Part shown: piece after piece, positions 1 to 8,643 of the stretch | Layout: every line of letters begins with the position of its first letter | How positions within the stretch are numbered: the stretch's first letter is position 1 | Assembly: GCA_903930675.1 (NCBI GenBank) | Contig: CAIYZJ010000097.1 | Span: 1-52,310 of the forward strand | Direction of reading: 5' to 3' | Source of the DNA: an uncultured Hyphomicrobiales bacterium | GTDB taxonomy: Bacteria > Pseudomonadota > Alphaproteobacteria > Rhizobiales > Beijerinckiaceae | Length of the DNA stretch: 52,310 bases | Position numbers and translations under genes: made by a program | Notes under the pieces: generated by a model | What the model was told of the DNA's origin: nothing | Databases searched by the model: none | Seen by the model: the letters and a program-made list of their open reading frames with translations, nothing else

Positions 1-740
<740 letters not shown>

Positions 741-806
741 TCAGGCTTCGGATCAGAGGCGGCAAATCGGGTGATTGGTTGCCGGTTGATCGATCTCCAA
801 CAGATG

Positions 807-832
807 CCGAAAGGACCAAAAGGTCCGTTCGG
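807..832 (-). other. Hairpin at the predicted 5' end of the dnaK transcript
   Basis: CCGAA-A-GGACC, loop AAAA, GGTCC-G-TTCGG: two 5-bp stems separated by one A/G mismatch. It begins only a few bases after the start site predicted from the promoter at 842-872, so the dnaK mRNA would start with a stem-loop, about 120 bases before the start codon. No U-tract follows it on either strand, so it does not look like a terminator. Confidence 0.5.
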
Positions 833-841
833 GTTCCCCCG

Positions 842-872
842 CTATATATGAAGGCAATTTTCTCTCTACAAG
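842..872 (-). promoter_or_regulatory. RpoH (sigma-32) type promoter of dnaK
   Basis: On the minus strand CTTG (872-869) is followed after 18 bases by CATATATAG (850-842). This fits the alphaproteobacterial RpoH pattern CTTG-N17/18-CYTATNT except for one position. The predicted start is near 835, giving a leader of about 145 bases to the dnaK ATG. Heat-shock control of dnaK is the norm in the group; the assignment here rests on the motif only. Confidence 0.65.
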
Positions 873-926
873 GACTCAAGGGGCAGAGAATCGGCAAAAG
901 GGTGAATTTATTTTGTCGCGGGCCCT

Positions 927-1814
927 TCAGGCGTCTGTCCCGACACAACCTGCTTCCCATCCCAGCATGGCCTGTTTGCGCGGGATGCCCCAATGATAAC
1001 CGGTCAATGCACCCGACCGGCCCAGCACCCGATGGCAGGGCACCACAAAGGATACCGGATTGCGTCCGACCGCCGCTCCCACCGCCCGTGCGGCTTTCGG
1101 TTTGCCGATATGCCCGGCAATGGTCGAATAGGTGGTGGCTTGGCCGAGCGGAATTTTGAGCAGGCTTTCCCAGACCCGCACCTCGAAATCCGATCCGATC
1201 AGCACCACCCTCAACGGCCTGTCGGCCTGCCATTCCTGCGGGCTGAAGGCGCGTTCGGCAAAAGGCAGGGTCAGAGCCGGATTTTCGGTCAATTGCGCCA
1301 ACGGCCAGCGTCGCTGCATATCGGCCAAAGCGGCCGGCCGGTCATGGTTGTCGACAAAACCCAAACCCGCCAGCCCGCGATGGGTGGTGACAATGATGGC
1401 TTCCCCGAACGGCGAAGGGTGGAACCCGTAATGCAGCTCGAGCCCCTGTCCTTTGGCTTTCCACTCGCCCGGTGACAGCGCTTCATGGGTGACAAACAGA
1501 TCATGCAAGCGGCCCGGACCCGACAGGCCGACTTCCAGCGCGGTATCGAGCACGCTGGCGGAATCGCGCAACAGACTGCGGGCATGCTCGAGCGTGATGG
1601 CTTGCAGGAAGCTTTTGGGAGAAATACCGGCCCATCGTTGAAACAACAGGCGCACATGATTGGCGGACAGACCGACATGCTCGGCAATTTCGTCCAGCTC
1701 GGGTTGTTGCCGCCAATGGTCGGTGATGAAGGCCAAAGCCCGTCGCACCACATCATAATCGGCCTGTGCGATTGCAAGAGGGTGGGTGTCCAAAGAAACC
1801 TTGTCGCCGGTCAT
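927..1814 (-). CDS. AraC-HTH / O6-methylguanine-DNA methyltransferase (Ada lacking the zinc domain)
   Basis: Suicide DNA repair methyltransferase that takes the methyl group from O6-methylguanine onto a cysteine, fused to an AraC-type DNA-binding domain. 295 aa. An AraC HTH spans about residues 20-110 (DEIAEHVGLSANHVRLLFQRW), and the methyltransferase domain is C-terminal with the active-site motif PCHRV at Cys260. The N-terminal Ada zinc-binding domain that senses methylphosphotriesters in E. coli Ada is absent, so classical methylation-triggered activation is not expected from this protein alone. The ATG at 1812-1814 was chosen because GGAGAA lies seven bases upstream; the frame could extend 23 codons further without a better ribosome site. 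It follows the DUF2244 gene by 69 bases on the same strand, probably co-transcribed. Confidence 0.9.
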   Translation of the reverse strand: MTGDKVSLDTHPLAIAQADYDVVRRALAFITDHWRQQPELDEIAEHVGLSANHVRLLFQRWAGISPKSFLQAITLEHARSLLRDSASVLDTALEVGLSGPGRLHDLFVTHEALSPGEWKAKGQGLELHYGFHPSPFGEAIIVTTHRGLAGLGFVDNHDRPAALADMQRRWPLAQLTENPALTLPFAERAFSPQEWQADRPLRVVLIGSDFEVRVWESLLKIPLGQATTYSTIAGHIGKPKAARAVGAAVGRNPVSFVVPCHRVLGRSGALTGYHWGIPRKQAMLGWEAGCVGTDA

Positions 1815-1883
1815 GGTGATTCTCCGATCATGGGACAGCGAGATTAGGCCAGCGCGGATTGATCCGACACCCGAAAACCACAC

Positions 1884-2429
1884 TCATTGATGATCGAACA
1901 GCGGTCCGCGTTTGGCGGTGGCCAGCGCGCTTTGCAGCGCTTTGCCGAAATCGGTTTTGTCATCGCTGTTCAGACAATCGGCAATGGTGACTGTTTCGCC
2001 TTTGGATACCAGCGCCAGTTGTTTCAGGGTCTGGTCGTCCGTCACATCCTTGTGAAGCGAGGTCCAGACCGGATTGAAGTGCCAGTGTTGCGGCAGGCCC
2101 CGATGCGGGACTTTTTCGATAGCGAGATGATATTGGCTGAGCGTGATGGTTTCATAGGATTCGGCATCCTTCATATTGATGCGGAATGCCCACCAGAGCA
2201 GCGCGATATCAAGCCCGTAAAAGCCTGCAACCGGCCAGAAGCCGAACACGATAAACGGAATGGCGGCAATCAATCCCGCAAGGGCGACAAGGCCGATCAC
2301 CAGCCGGATGCCTTTCGGTGTCAATGAGCGGTGCGGACGCAGCACAGCCGAAAACAACACCCGATCATCGTCGCGGGTGGCTGCAAGCATCGCTATATCT
2401 GTCGCTCGATCTGCGGCGGGCAGGGTCAT
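1884..2429 (-). CDS. DUF2244 integral membrane protein
   Basis: 181 aa. After a soluble N-terminus (VLFSAVLRPHRSLTPKG) there are two adjacent hydrophobic segments at about residues 43-75 (a helical hairpin rich in L, I, V, F and W), then a soluble C-terminal domain. This is the DUF2244 layout, a family frequent in Alphaproteobacteria beside nth. Function is unknown. The ATG at 2427-2429 is preferred because a perfect TATAAT (2463-2458, minus strand) would place the transcript start near 2451 and GGGA lies about ten bases upstream. An ATG at 2444 or a GTG at 2447 would give a near-leaderless start instead. It is divergent from nth and upstream of the Ada-like gene. Confidence 0.8.
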   Translation of the reverse strand: MTLPAADRATDIAMLAATRDDDRVLFSAVLRPHRSLTPKGIRLVIGLVALAGLIAAIPFIVFGFWPVAGFYGLDIALLWWAFRINMKDAESYETITLSQYHLAIEKVPHRGLPQHWHFNPVWTSLHKDVTDDQTLKQLALVSKGETVTIADCLNSDDKTDFGKALQSALATAKRGPLFDHQ

Positions 2430-2457
2430 GCCGGGTTTTCCCATCACAATGTTTTCG

Positions 2458-2465
2458 ATTATAGT
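2458..2465. promoter_or_regulatory. Overlapping divergent -10 elements for DUF2244 and nth
   Basis: ATTATAGT reads TATAAT on the minus strand (2463-2458, toward DUF2244) and TATAGT on the plus strand (2460-2465, seven bases before the nth ATG). The -35 regions are weak on both sides. If both are used, the nth transcript would be leaderless and the two promoters would be mutually exclusive. Confidence 0.4.
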
Positions 2466-2471
2466 GCAGCC

Positions 2472-3191
2472 ATGACCCAAACAAAGCCCAAAATCACAAA
2501 AGCCAAACCCCGCGCCAAAGCGACCAGGAAAAAGGGTCCGGCTGTGCTGCCTCCCGATACGGTGCGCGAGATTTTCAAGCGGTTCCACGCCATCGAGCCG
2601 GAGCCGAAGGGCGAGCTGGAACACGTCAATCCTTATACTTTGCTGGTGGCGGTGGCGCTTTCGGCGCAAGCCACCGATGCGGGCGTGAACAAGGCCACGC
2701 GGCCGCTGTTTGCCCGGGTCACCACTCCGCAACAGATGGTCGATCTGGGCGAGGACCGTCTGCGCGAGATCATCAAGACCATCGGCCTGTTTCGCACCAA
2801 GGCCAAAAATGTGATTGCCTTGTCGCAGCAATTGCTGCGCGACCACGGCGGCGAGGTTCCCGCCGACCGCGATGCGCTGGAAAAACTGCCCGGTGTCGGC
2901 CGCAAGACCGCCAATGTCGTGATGAATATGGCGTTCGGCCAGCCGACCATGGCGGTGGATACGCATGTGTTCCGTGTCGCCAACAGGCTTCATCTGGCCA
3001 TCGGCAAAACCCCGCTGGCGATCGAACAGGGGTTGGACAAGGTCATTCCCGCCGATTACGCGCTGCATGCCCATCACTGGCTGATTTTGCACGGACGCTA
3101 TCTGTGCAAGGCGCGCAGTCCCGAATGTTGGCGCTGTCCGTTAACAGATCTTTGTCCATTCGAGCCGAAAACGCAGCCCAAACGGACCTAA
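2472..3191 (+). CDS. nth: Endonuclease III (base-excision repair)
   Basis: Bifunctional DNA glycosylase/AP-lyase that removes oxidised pyrimidines. 239 aa. The helix-hairpin-helix motif LPGVGRKTANVV contains the catalytic Lys145. The catalytic aspartate is Asp163 in VDTHVFR. The C-terminal [4Fe-4S] cluster ligands are Cys212, Cys219, Cys222 and Cys228 with the family spacing C-x6-C-x2-C-x5-C. The first ~25 residues are a basic lysine-rich tail typical of alphaproteobacterial homologues. The ATG at 2472 was chosen over an in-frame upstream extension because upstream codons overlap the divergent DUF2244 gene and show no homology. No Shine-Dalgarno is visible, consistent with a very short or absent leader. 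Confidence 0.96.
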   Translation: MTQTKPKITKAKPRAKATRKKGPAVLPPDTVREIFKRFHAIEPEPKGELEHVNPYTLLVAVALSAQATDAGVNKATRPLFARVTTPQQMVDLGEDRLREIIKTIGLFRTKAKNVIALSQQLLRDHGGEVPADRDALEKLPGVGRKTANVVMNMAFGQPTMAVDTHVFRVANRLHLAIGKTPLAIEQGLDKVIPADYALHAHHWLILHGRYLCKARSPECWRCPLTDLCPFEPKTQPKRT

Positions 3192-3316
3192 GCGGTTGCC
3201 CGCAGGGCCTGTCCGTTCTATACGGCAACACTGTTTTTCGCGAGCGGGTCTCTTGTCGGGACCGGTTTCATGGCTCATCCATCCTTTAGTCCAGCAGAAC
3301 GAGAACCGTCGAAATC

Positions 3317-4009
3317 ATGGCGACGCTTCATCATCATCCCTTGTGTCCGCATTCCCGCTTCGTCCGGTTGGTTCTGGGCGAGCTTGGCCTTGAGACCGAT
3401 CTGATCGAGGAAAATATCTGGGAGCGTTCGGAACAGTTTTTGATGCTCGATCCGCAGGGCCGCACGCCGGTCTTTGTCGAAGACCAGATCGGCGCGGTAC
3501 CGGGGGCCGGTGTGATTGCCGAATATCTCGATGAAACCCGCGGGCTGGCTTTGGGCGACCGCCGTCTGTTGCCCGATGATCCGCGCGGCCGCGTCGAAGT
3601 GCGGCGGCTGATGGAATGGTTCAACGGCAAGATGTATGCGGAAGTGACCGATTATCTGGTCACCGAAAAAGTCTTCAAGCGCTTGATGTCGTCGCAGGCA
3701 GGCGGCGGCGCGCCCGATACTGCCGCCATCCGCGCCGGACGCAGCAATATCCGTTACCATCTGGCCTATGTCGGCTATCTGATGCGCGGACGCAACTGGC
3801 TGGCGGGGGACCGGTTGTCCTATGCCGATCTGGCGGCTGCCGCACAGTTTTCCTGTGCCGATTATCTCGGCGATGTGCCGTGGCAGGATAACGAGGCGGC
3901 CAAGCAATGGTATGCGCGCATCAAATCGCGTCCTTCGTTCCGGCCTTTGCTGAATGACCGGATCAGCGGCATGATTGCGGCTGACCATTACGCGGATCTC
4001 GATTTTTGA
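3317..4009 (+). CDS. fzlA: GST-fold protein of the FzlA type (FtsZ-binding division protein)
   Basis: 230 aa glutathione-S-transferase fold: N-terminal thioredoxin-like half (LHHHPLCPHSRFVRLVLGELGL; PGAGVIAEYLDE) and helical C-terminal half (GRNWLAGDRLSYADLAAAAQFSCADYLGDVPW). The length, the PGAGVIAEYLDE region and the acidic C-terminal tail (HYADLDF) agree with what I recall of Caulobacter FzlA, an essential GST homologue that binds and curves FtsZ filaments and is conserved across Alphaproteobacteria. The FzlA name rests on that recollection plus the queG neighbour; a generic GST is the alternative. Its stop codon overlaps the TTG start of queG. The ATG at 3317 has only a weak purine-rich stretch upstream. 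Confidence 0.75.
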   Translation: MATLHHHPLCPHSRFVRLVLGELGLETDLIEENIWERSEQFLMLDPQGRTPVFVEDQIGAVPGAGVIAEYLDETRGLALGDRRLLPDDPRGRVEVRRLMEWFNGKMYAEVTDYLVTEKVFKRLMSSQAGGGAPDTAAIRAGRSNIRYHLAYVGYLMRGRNWLAGDRLSYADLAAAAQFSCADYLGDVPWQDNEAAKQWYARIKSRPSFRPLLNDRISGMIAADHYADLDF

Positions 4010-5142
4010 CGCCGCAAGCCCTCAAACGGGCTTTGATCAGGCGCGCCGAGGCGCAGGGCTTCGTGTTGACGCGGGTCACATCGGCGACTTTGCCCGAGCG
4101 GATTGCCGAAGATCTCGCCGGTTTTATAGGCCACGGCTATCACGGCGAGATGGCATGGATGGCCGAAACGCAGGACCGGCGCGACAGTCCCGGTCATTTA
4201 TGGCCCGAGGCGCGGTGTGCGGTTGTGCTGGCAATGAGCTATGCGCCCGAAGAGCCGCCGCTGGAGGGATTGGCGCGGACCGATCGTGGTTATGTCTCGG
4301 TCTATGCCCGTTCGCGCGATTATCATGACGAGATCAAGGGCAAGCTGAAACAGGTGGCCGCGGTGCTGGCTGCCGCGCAGGCGCAGGTCAAAGTGTTTGT
4401 CGATACCGCGCCTTTGATGGAAAAACCGCTGGCGCAACAAGCGGGTCTGGGCTGGCAGGGCAAGCATACGGTGCTGGTCAACCGCCAGCAAGGCAACTGG
4501 CTGCTGCTGGGCGTGATCCTGACCGATGCCGATCTGCCGGTTGATCCGCCCGAGACCGATCATTGCGGTTCATGCCGCCGCTGTCTGGCGATTTGCCCGA
4601 CCAATGCCTTTCCCGCACCCTACCAACTCGATGCCCGCCGCTGCATTACCTATCTGACGGTCGAGCATAAGGGACCGATTCCGCACGAATTCCGCAAGCC
4701 GATCGGCAACCGGATTTTCGGTTGTGATGACTGTCTGGCGGTGTGCCCGTGGAACAAATTCGCGGTCGACGGGCAGGCCTATCGGCGGCAGGTGCGCGGG
4801 GATCTCGCCACATTGCCGCTTGGCGGGATGCTGGCGCTGGATGATGCGGCTTTCCGCCGGTTTTTTGCCTCGACCCCGATCAAACGCACCGGTTTTGCCC
4901 GCTTCATGCGTAATGTGCTGATTGCGGCAGGCAATTCGGGGGACCAGACGTTGGTGCCGCAGATCGAGGCCTGTCTTAACCATGCCGAACCGCTGGTCAG
5001 GGGAGCGGCGGTTTGGGCTTTGGCGCAATTGATTGATCCGGCACAATGGCAATATTGGCGCGACCGGCATCTGAGCCACGAGCTTGATCAGGATGTGCAG
5101 GCCGAATGGTTATCAATTTCGGTAACGGAACGAGGATTGTAA
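4006..5142 (+). CDS. queG: Epoxyqueuosine reductase QueG
   Basis: Cobalamin- and Fe-S-dependent enzyme for the last step of queuosine tRNA modification, reducing epoxyqueuosine to queuosine. 378 aa. Ferredoxin-type clusters are ligated by Cys187, Cys190, Cys193 and Cys197 (CGSCRRCLAICP) and by Cys213, Cys240, Cys243 and Cys247 (CDDCLAVCPWNKF). VDTAPLMEK holds the likely catalytic Asp133, and a HEAT-like repeat lies near the C-terminus (LVRGAAVWALAQL). The start is taken as TTG at 4006, overlapping the fzlA stop (TTGA); the first in-frame ATG is 48 codons in and would remove conserved sequence. Overlap implies translational coupling. The B12 requirement gives a functional link to the btu uptake locus downstream in the window. 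Confidence 0.95.
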   Translation: MTPQALKRALIRRAEAQGFVLTRVTSATLPERIAEDLAGFIGHGYHGEMAWMAETQDRRDSPGHLWPEARCAVVLAMSYAPEEPPLEGLARTDRGYVSVYARSRDYHDEIKGKLKQVAAVLAAAQAQVKVFVDTAPLMEKPLAQQAGLGWQGKHTVLVNRQQGNWLLLGVILTDADLPVDPPETDHCGSCRRCLAICPTNAFPAPYQLDARRCITYLTVEHKGPIPHEFRKPIGNRIFGCDDCLAVCPWNKFAVDGQAYRRQVRGDLATLPLGGMLALDDAAFRRFFASTPIKRTGFARFMRNVLIAAGNSGDQTLVPQIEACLNHAEPLVRGAAVWALAQLIDPAQWQYWRDRHLSHELDQDVQAEWLSISVTERGL

Positions 5143-5144
5143 TC

Positions 5145-6011
5145 ATGGGCTCTTTGGTGATTTTCGGTTTGGGTCAATCCGCCCGCGCCTTTGTAAAGCG
5201 GTTTGGTGCGGATTATTCCTCCATCATCGCCACCGTGCGCGACAGTGCTTCGGCGTCCCCGATGCAGGGTGTCGAGATTATGGATTTCAACGATACGGGG
5301 TTTGATCCGCGCCTGACGCAAGCGGTCGGCGGGGCCGATGTGATCTTGTGCTCTGTCCCGCCCGACGCCGAGGGTGATCCGGTGCTTGAATGGTTCGGAG
5401 ATACGATCCAGGCCGCGACGCAGTTGAAATGGCTCGGCTATCTGTCGACCATCGGCGTTTACGGTGACCATCAAGGCGGATGGGTTGACGAAACAACGCC
5501 CGTGCAAGGGGACAGCGAGCGTTCGCACAGGCGCGTGATGGCCGAACAATTATGGCAGGCTTTGGCGCAAGATGCCGGTCTGCCTTTGCATATTTTCAGA
5601 TTGGCGGGCATTTACGGGCCTGCCCAAAACGCGCTGGTGCAATTGCGGCGGGGCACGGCCAAACGGGTGATCAAACCGGGTCAGGTGTTCAACCGCATCC
5701 ATGTCGATGATATTGCGCAGGTTTTGGCGGCATCGATCCGGCAACCGCGCCCCATGGCAGTTTATAATGTAACCGATGATCACCCCTGCCCGCCGCAGGA
5801 TGTCGTGACCTATGCGGCCGAACTGCTGGGCGTAACGCCTCCCGCCGAAGTGGCGTTCGAGCAGGCGAATTTCACCGAGATGGCGCGCAGTTTCTATTCG
5901 CAGAACAAGCGCGTATCCAACCGCCTGATCCGCGAGGAACTGGGCGTGACACTGCTTTATCCGACCTATCGCGAGGGATTGCAGGCATTGATGGCGGTTC
6001 AGGCGGCGTAA
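5145..6011 (+). CDS. NAD(P)-dependent epimerase/dehydratase-family protein (YeeZ-like)
   Basis: 288 aa atypical short-chain dehydrogenase. A Rossmann nucleotide-binding loop lies at the very N-terminus (LVIFGLGQSARAF), with the strand motif YLSTIGVYGDHQGGWVDE and IFRLAGIYGP further on, and a C-terminal part resembling sugar-nucleotide epimerases (YNVTDDHPCPPQDV). It resembles the YeeZ group, whose substrate is unknown. It starts two bases after the queG stop with GAGG nine bases upstream of the ATG, so it closes a fzlA-queG-epimerase transcription unit. Its last 13 bases overlap the convergent olsB-like gene. Confidence 0.8.
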   Translation: MGSLVIFGLGQSARAFVKRFGADYSSIIATVRDSASASPMQGVEIMDFNDTGFDPRLTQAVGGADVILCSVPPDAEGDPVLEWFGDTIQAATQLKWLGYLSTIGVYGDHQGGWVDETTPVQGDSERSHRRVMAEQLWQALAQDAGLPLHIFRLAGIYGPAQNALVQLRRGTAKRVIKPGQVFNRIHVDDIAQVLAASIRQPRPMAVYNVTDDHPCPPQDVVTYAAELLGVTPPAEVAFEQANFTEMARSFYSQNKRVSNRLIREELGVTLLYPTYREGLQALMAVQAA

Positions 6012-6883
6012 CGGGTGCCTTCGGCGCCGAAATAGCCGACATATTTGGGATGGATATCGCTGACCGGCAGGATCACCAGTACATCGGTGGTGCCGAATTG
6101 ATGGTCGATCACCGCGTGGTCTCCGAAGCGTGCGCCGATCCGCAAATAGGCTTTGATCAGTGGCGGCATGGCATGGATGGCCTTTTTGGCGTCAATACCG
6201 GCCGGATCGAGCCGGTCCATCGACACCGCCAGTTTCGGCTGGGCCTGAATCTGCCACTGCGGCTCGGCCCGCATCTGATGGTGCAGGAAGCTCAGCGGCA
6301 AGGCCAGCCGGTCGGGGTCGGTGCCCTCGAAGCTGGCGCAACCGAACATCACATCAATCGAATGGCGGCGGACATAGGCCCAGATTCCGTGCCAGAGCAA
6401 TTCGACGGTGCGCTTGTCGCGGTAGGATTTCTCGACACAGGAGCGGCCGAGTTCCAGAAAATTCAAATGTGGCTGTGCTTTCAGCATCGGGGCAAGATTG
6501 AATTCCTGTGCGGAATAAAACCCGCCATGGCGCGCCGCCACCTCCTGCCGCAACAGCCGATAGGTGCCGACAACCTTGGGTTTTGCGGGGTTTTTGCCGG
6601 ATGCGGATGTGTCGATCACCAGCAAGTGGTCGCAAATGGCATCGAACGGGTCGATATCGCGCTGCTTCAGCCAGCTTTTGAGGTCGGGCATGGCCGACAT
6701 TTCGCCGTAGAATACGCGATAGCGCAGCTTTTGCGCGCGTTTGATGTCTTTGGGCGACGCTGCCAACCGCACTTCCAACGGGCCGGAACGGCCCAGCAAT
6801 TCGCCTTGCGGTTGCGATTGAAACGCTTTCGGCAATAGCGCGTTTTTGAATGCGGGGATGGGGTTGTGCACAAATTCGGACAT
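5999..6883 (-). CDS. olsB: OlsB-type L-ornithine N-acyltransferase (GNAT/hemolysin-like)
   Basis: 294 aa. OlsB transfers a 3-hydroxyacyl chain from ACP to the alpha-amino group of ornithine, the first step of ornithine-lipid synthesis at the inner membrane. Family motifs seen: VRLAASPKDIKRAQKLRYRV, FYGEMSA, CDHLLVID, VVGTYRLLR, FNLAPML, LELGRSCV and MFGCASFEGTDP, which are the acetyltransferase-like hemolysin/OlsB signatures. No olsA follows; the gene appears to stand alone between the epimerase and comM. The ATG at 6881-6883 has AGGAG nine bases upstream. The 3' end overlaps the convergent epimerase by 13 bp. A possible Pho-box half-repeat lies 78 bases upstream. Confidence 0.85.
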   Translation of the reverse strand: MSEFVHNPIPAFKNALLPKAFQSQPQGELLGRSGPLEVRLAASPKDIKRAQKLRYRVFYGEMSAMPDLKSWLKQRDIDPFDAICDHLLVIDTSASGKNPAKPKVVGTYRLLRQEVAARHGGFYSAQEFNLAPMLKAQPHLNFLELGRSCVEKSYRDKRTVELLWHGIWAYVRRHSIDVMFGCASFEGTDPDRLALPLSFLHHQMRAEPQWQIQAQPKLAVSMDRLDPAGIDAKKAIHAMPPLIKAYLRIGARFGDHAVIDHQFGTTDVLVILPVSDIHPKYVGYFGAEGTRYAA

Positions 6884-6946
6884 GCCACGATGCTCCTGCA
6901 GGTCACGGATTTACGAATCCCGATGGATCATGTTCCGTTGGTCCTA

Positions 6947-6977
6947 CACATCACATAGATGTGAAACTTCGATGACA
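6947..6977 (-). promoter_or_regulatory. Candidate Pho-box-like element upstream of olsB
   Basis: Reading toward olsB, GTGTCAT-CGAA-GTTTCAC resembles the 7-4-7 direct repeat of PhoB sites (CTGTCAT-N4-CTGTCAT), 6/7 and 4/7 matched. A palindrome CACATC-N5-GATGTG follows immediately (6963-6947). Ornithine-lipid synthesis is phosphate-regulated in Sinorhizobium, which makes the location sensible, but the match is partial. Confidence 0.3.
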
Positions 6978-6996
6978 CAATAAATCACGCAAGGAA

Positions 6997-8531
6997 TCAC
7001 GCAATTGCGCGGTCCTGTTTGTCATGCCGGTAGGACAGCGCTTCGGCCAGATGAAGCCGTTTGATGGTTTGCGATCCGTCGAGATCGGCAATGGTGCGGG
7101 CGACTTTCAGGCTGCGGTGATAGCTGCGGGCACTCAGCCGGAACTGGTCGGCAGCCTGTTGCATCAAGGCGGTGCTGGCCGCATCCAGCACGGCAATCTG
7201 TTCGAGCAAAGGCGGCGGACAGGCGGCATTGGTGGTGATGTCGGGCCATCCAAGCTGTTCGAACCGGTGTTTTTGCCGCTCCCGCGCTTTGATCACCCGT
7301 TGCGCCACCTGTTCCGAGCTTTCCGATTGCCCTGCCCCCATCAGATCATGCGCGCTGACGGCGGGTACTTCGATGTGCAGGTCGATCCGGTCGAGCAAGG
7401 GTCCCGACAGGCGGCTTTGATAAAACGCCATGCATTTGTCATTGGGCGCGCGTTTGCAGGCAAAGCCGGGTTCGTTGGCCAATCCGCAACGGCAGGGATT
7501 CATGGCGGCCACCAGCTGGAAACGCGCCGGATAGGCAATGCGGTGATTGGCGCGCGCGATGATGATTTCACCCGATTCCAGCGGTTGGCGCAGGCTGTCG
7601 AGCACTTGCGGCTGGAATTCCGGCAATTCGTCGAGAAACAGAATACCGTGATGGGCCAGCGAGGCTTCACCCGGTTTGGCCCGCAAGCCGCCGCCGACCA
7701 GAGCGGGCATCGAAGCGGAATGGTGGGGGGCGCGGAAGGGACGCCGGTCTGTCAGGCTGCCGCCCGCCAAAGTACCCGCGACCGAATGGATCATCGACAC
7801 ATCCAGCAATTCTTTGGGCAACAAGGGTGGCAAAATCGACGGCAAACGGGTGGCCAGCATGCTTTTACCGGCCCCGGGCGGGCCGTTCATCAAGAGATTA
7901 TGCCCGCAGCCGCGGTGATTTTGAGCACCCGTCTGGCGCTTTCCTGCCCGCGGATATCGGCCATATCCGGCAGATTGGCCCCCGCCTGCCGGATCGCCGG
8001 TTGTGGCCGCGCCATCAATTGCGTGCCTTTGAAATGATTGGCCAGCTGGATCAGCGTTTGCGGTGCCAGAATATCGAGATCGCTTGAGGCCCAGGCTGCT
8101 TCCGGCCCGCAGGCTTCGGGGCAAATCAGCCCCAGATTGCGCTGGTTGGCGGCAATGGCGGCGGGTAATACGCCTGCAACGGGGGTAATCGAGCCATCCA
8201 GCGCCAATTCGCCCAGCACGCAATAGCCCTCCAGCGCATCGGACGGGATCGCCCCGATCGCTGCCATCAAGGCCAGCGCAATCGGCAGATCGAAATGGCT
8301 GCCCTCTTTCGGCATATCGGCGGGAGCGAGATTGATGGTGATGCGCTTCAACGGCAAAGCCAGACCCGAAGCCGTCAGCGCGGCGCGCACCCGCTCGCGC
8401 GATTCCCCGACGGCTTTGTCGGGCAGACCGACGATCATGAACAGGATTTTGCCGGTAGAAATCTGCACCTGCACATCGACATTGCGGGCCTCGATCCCCT
8501 CAAAGGCAACAGTGGCGACCCGCACAGTCAT
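6997..8531 (-). pseudogene. comM: comM/yifB (Mg-chelatase-like AAA+ helicase) interrupted by a -1 frameshift
   Basis: ComM is a hexameric AAA+ branch-migration helicase acting in natural transformation. Two frames together give the full protein. Residues 1 to ~214 begin MTVRVATVAFEGIEARNVDV, contain the Lon-like N-terminal domain (GLPDKAVGESRERVRAAL) and end RRVLKITAAAG before a premature stop. The rest resumes in the next frame with HNLLMNGPPGAGKSM (Walker A), then ILFLDELPEF (Walker B), CRCG...C and SARSYHRSLKVARTIADL. One missing base near 7902 (minus-strand GGGCATAAT where GGGCCATAAT restores His) joins them into 511 aa, the usual family length. No slippery heptamer is visible, so programmed frameshifting is unlikely; a real mutation or a sequence error are the options. 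GGAGG precedes the ATG at 8529-8531. Confidence 0.9.
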
Positions 8532-8616
8532 CCGCACCCCTCCACCGCGCCCATGATAAATGGGCCACCCGCCAGACAATCAGGGCACAGTCTAGGGCGG
8601 GGGTCGGGCCGGTTGG

Positions 8617-8634
8617 CCTGTCGTTTTTGACAGG
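8617..8634 (-). terminator. Stem-loop just downstream of mutS
   Basis: CCTGTC, loop of six, GACAGG, ten bases after the mutS stop. No U-tract follows on the minus strand, so this may be a 3'-end stabilising or Rho-assisted structure rather than an intrinsic terminator; transcription could continue into comM. Confidence 0.3.
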
Positions 8635-8643
8635 TCCGGTGTT

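Noticed and set aside
2430-3092. N-terminal extension of DUF2244 opposite nth
   Set aside because: Antisense to nth and unrelated to DUF2244. Start codons at 2429-2447 give the family length.
7890-7912. Programmed -1 frameshifting in comM
   Set aside because: No X-XXY-YYZ slippery heptamer is present at the junction, and ComM is not known to be made that way.
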